Source of the DNA: Tannerella sp.
GTDB taxonomy: Bacteria; Bacteroidota; Bacteroidia; Bacteroidales; Tannerellaceae
Assembly (NCBI GenBank): GCA_031283785.1
Contig: JAITBC010000179.1
Location: 1-24,114 of the forward strand
Reading direction: 5' to 3'
Length of the DNA stretch: 24,114 bases
The notes under the pieces were generated by a model that was not told where the DNA came from, searched no databases, and saw only the letters and a list, made by a program, of their open reading frames with translations. Both the position numbers and the translations under genes were made by a program. Below, piece after piece: positions 23,946 to 24,114 of this stretch (positions are counted from its first letter, which is position 1; the number at the start of each line of letters is the position of its first letter).

Positions 23946-24114
23946 ATGGATAAACACACAATTTTAGACTGTTACCGTGATAAGAACAAAGTTGAAAAAT
24001 ATTTGATACGGTAAAAAACGGGATGGATGGGAACAGGCTGCGCTCACATTCGGCATACAATACCGACGGACGACTGTTTATCAAATTTATTGCGCTGATT
24101 ATTTACATGCAAAT
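23946..24114 (+). pseudogene. Frameshifted C-terminal fragment of an IS4-superfamily transposase
   Basis: The frame from 23946 reads MDKHTILDCYRDKNKVEKY. After a lost base at about 24003-24004 (a TTT codon reduced to TT) it continues in the next frame as DTVKNGMDGNRLRSHSAYN and GRLFIKFIALIIYMQ up to the window edge. Joined, Y-x2-K-x3-E-x6-K matches the Y(2)R(3)E(6)K signature around the catalytic Glu of IS4/IS1634-type DDE transposases, with Lys in place of Arg. The hydrophobic FIKFIALII stretch is typical of the same C-terminal region. No N-terminal part is recognised upstream, so this is a remnant that is both truncated and frameshifted. It may run on past the window. Confidence 0.7.

Overview
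The window comes from a member of the Bacteroidota, most likely order Bacteroidales. The signs are a SusC/RagA-type outer-membrane receptor, DUF4861 and GH123/DUF4091 carbohydrate-related proteins, the RDD/SpoIIM/DUF4129/DUF4350/MoxR/DUF58 locus usual in this phylum, and promoters of the phylum-specific TTTG / TAnnTTTG type. Two of these are textbook matches, with 19 to 20 bases between the boxes. No rRNA, tRNA or CRISPR array was seen.

Layout. Positions 92-1886 (minus) form a compact operon: elongation factor P, a MIP18/SufT-like Fe-S assembly protein and LpxH. LpxH carries an odd Asn/Ala repeat insertion. Positions about 2030-3340 hold no gene. They hold a tandem array of about 25 units, each almost exactly 41 bp and each with a small GC-rich hairpin, interrupted once by about 220 bp containing a 15-bp inverted repeat. 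A terminator-like hairpin follows at 3385-3420. Positions 3583-6211 (plus) encode a secreted PLC/GDPD-fold phosphodiesterase and a SusC-like receptor that stops at about half length, inside a perfect 17-bp inverted repeat. Positions 6240-6741 look decayed or noncoding.

Positions 6742-12845 (minus) are a six-gene operon for membrane proteins, a MoxR ATPase and a DUF58 protein, with an RDD gene diverging from its 58-bp control region. A secreted DUF4861 protein follows on the plus strand. On the minus strand come KdsC with a Rossmann/DUF2520 protein (KdsC serves Kdo synthesis for LPS, linking to LpxH), NfnB and NfnA (electron-bifurcating transhydrogenase), a GroES-like protein, and a FecCD-type ABC transporter permease plus ATPase without its binding protein. 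A secreted GH123-like hydrolase diverges from the transporter. The last 750 bp hold no intact gene except the frameshifted C-terminal end of an IS4-superfamily transposase, cut by the window edge.

The 41-bp hairpin array is the least explained structure. The rest is mostly recognisable housekeeping and polysaccharide-related content, with signs of local decay next to the truncated susC and the transposase fragment.
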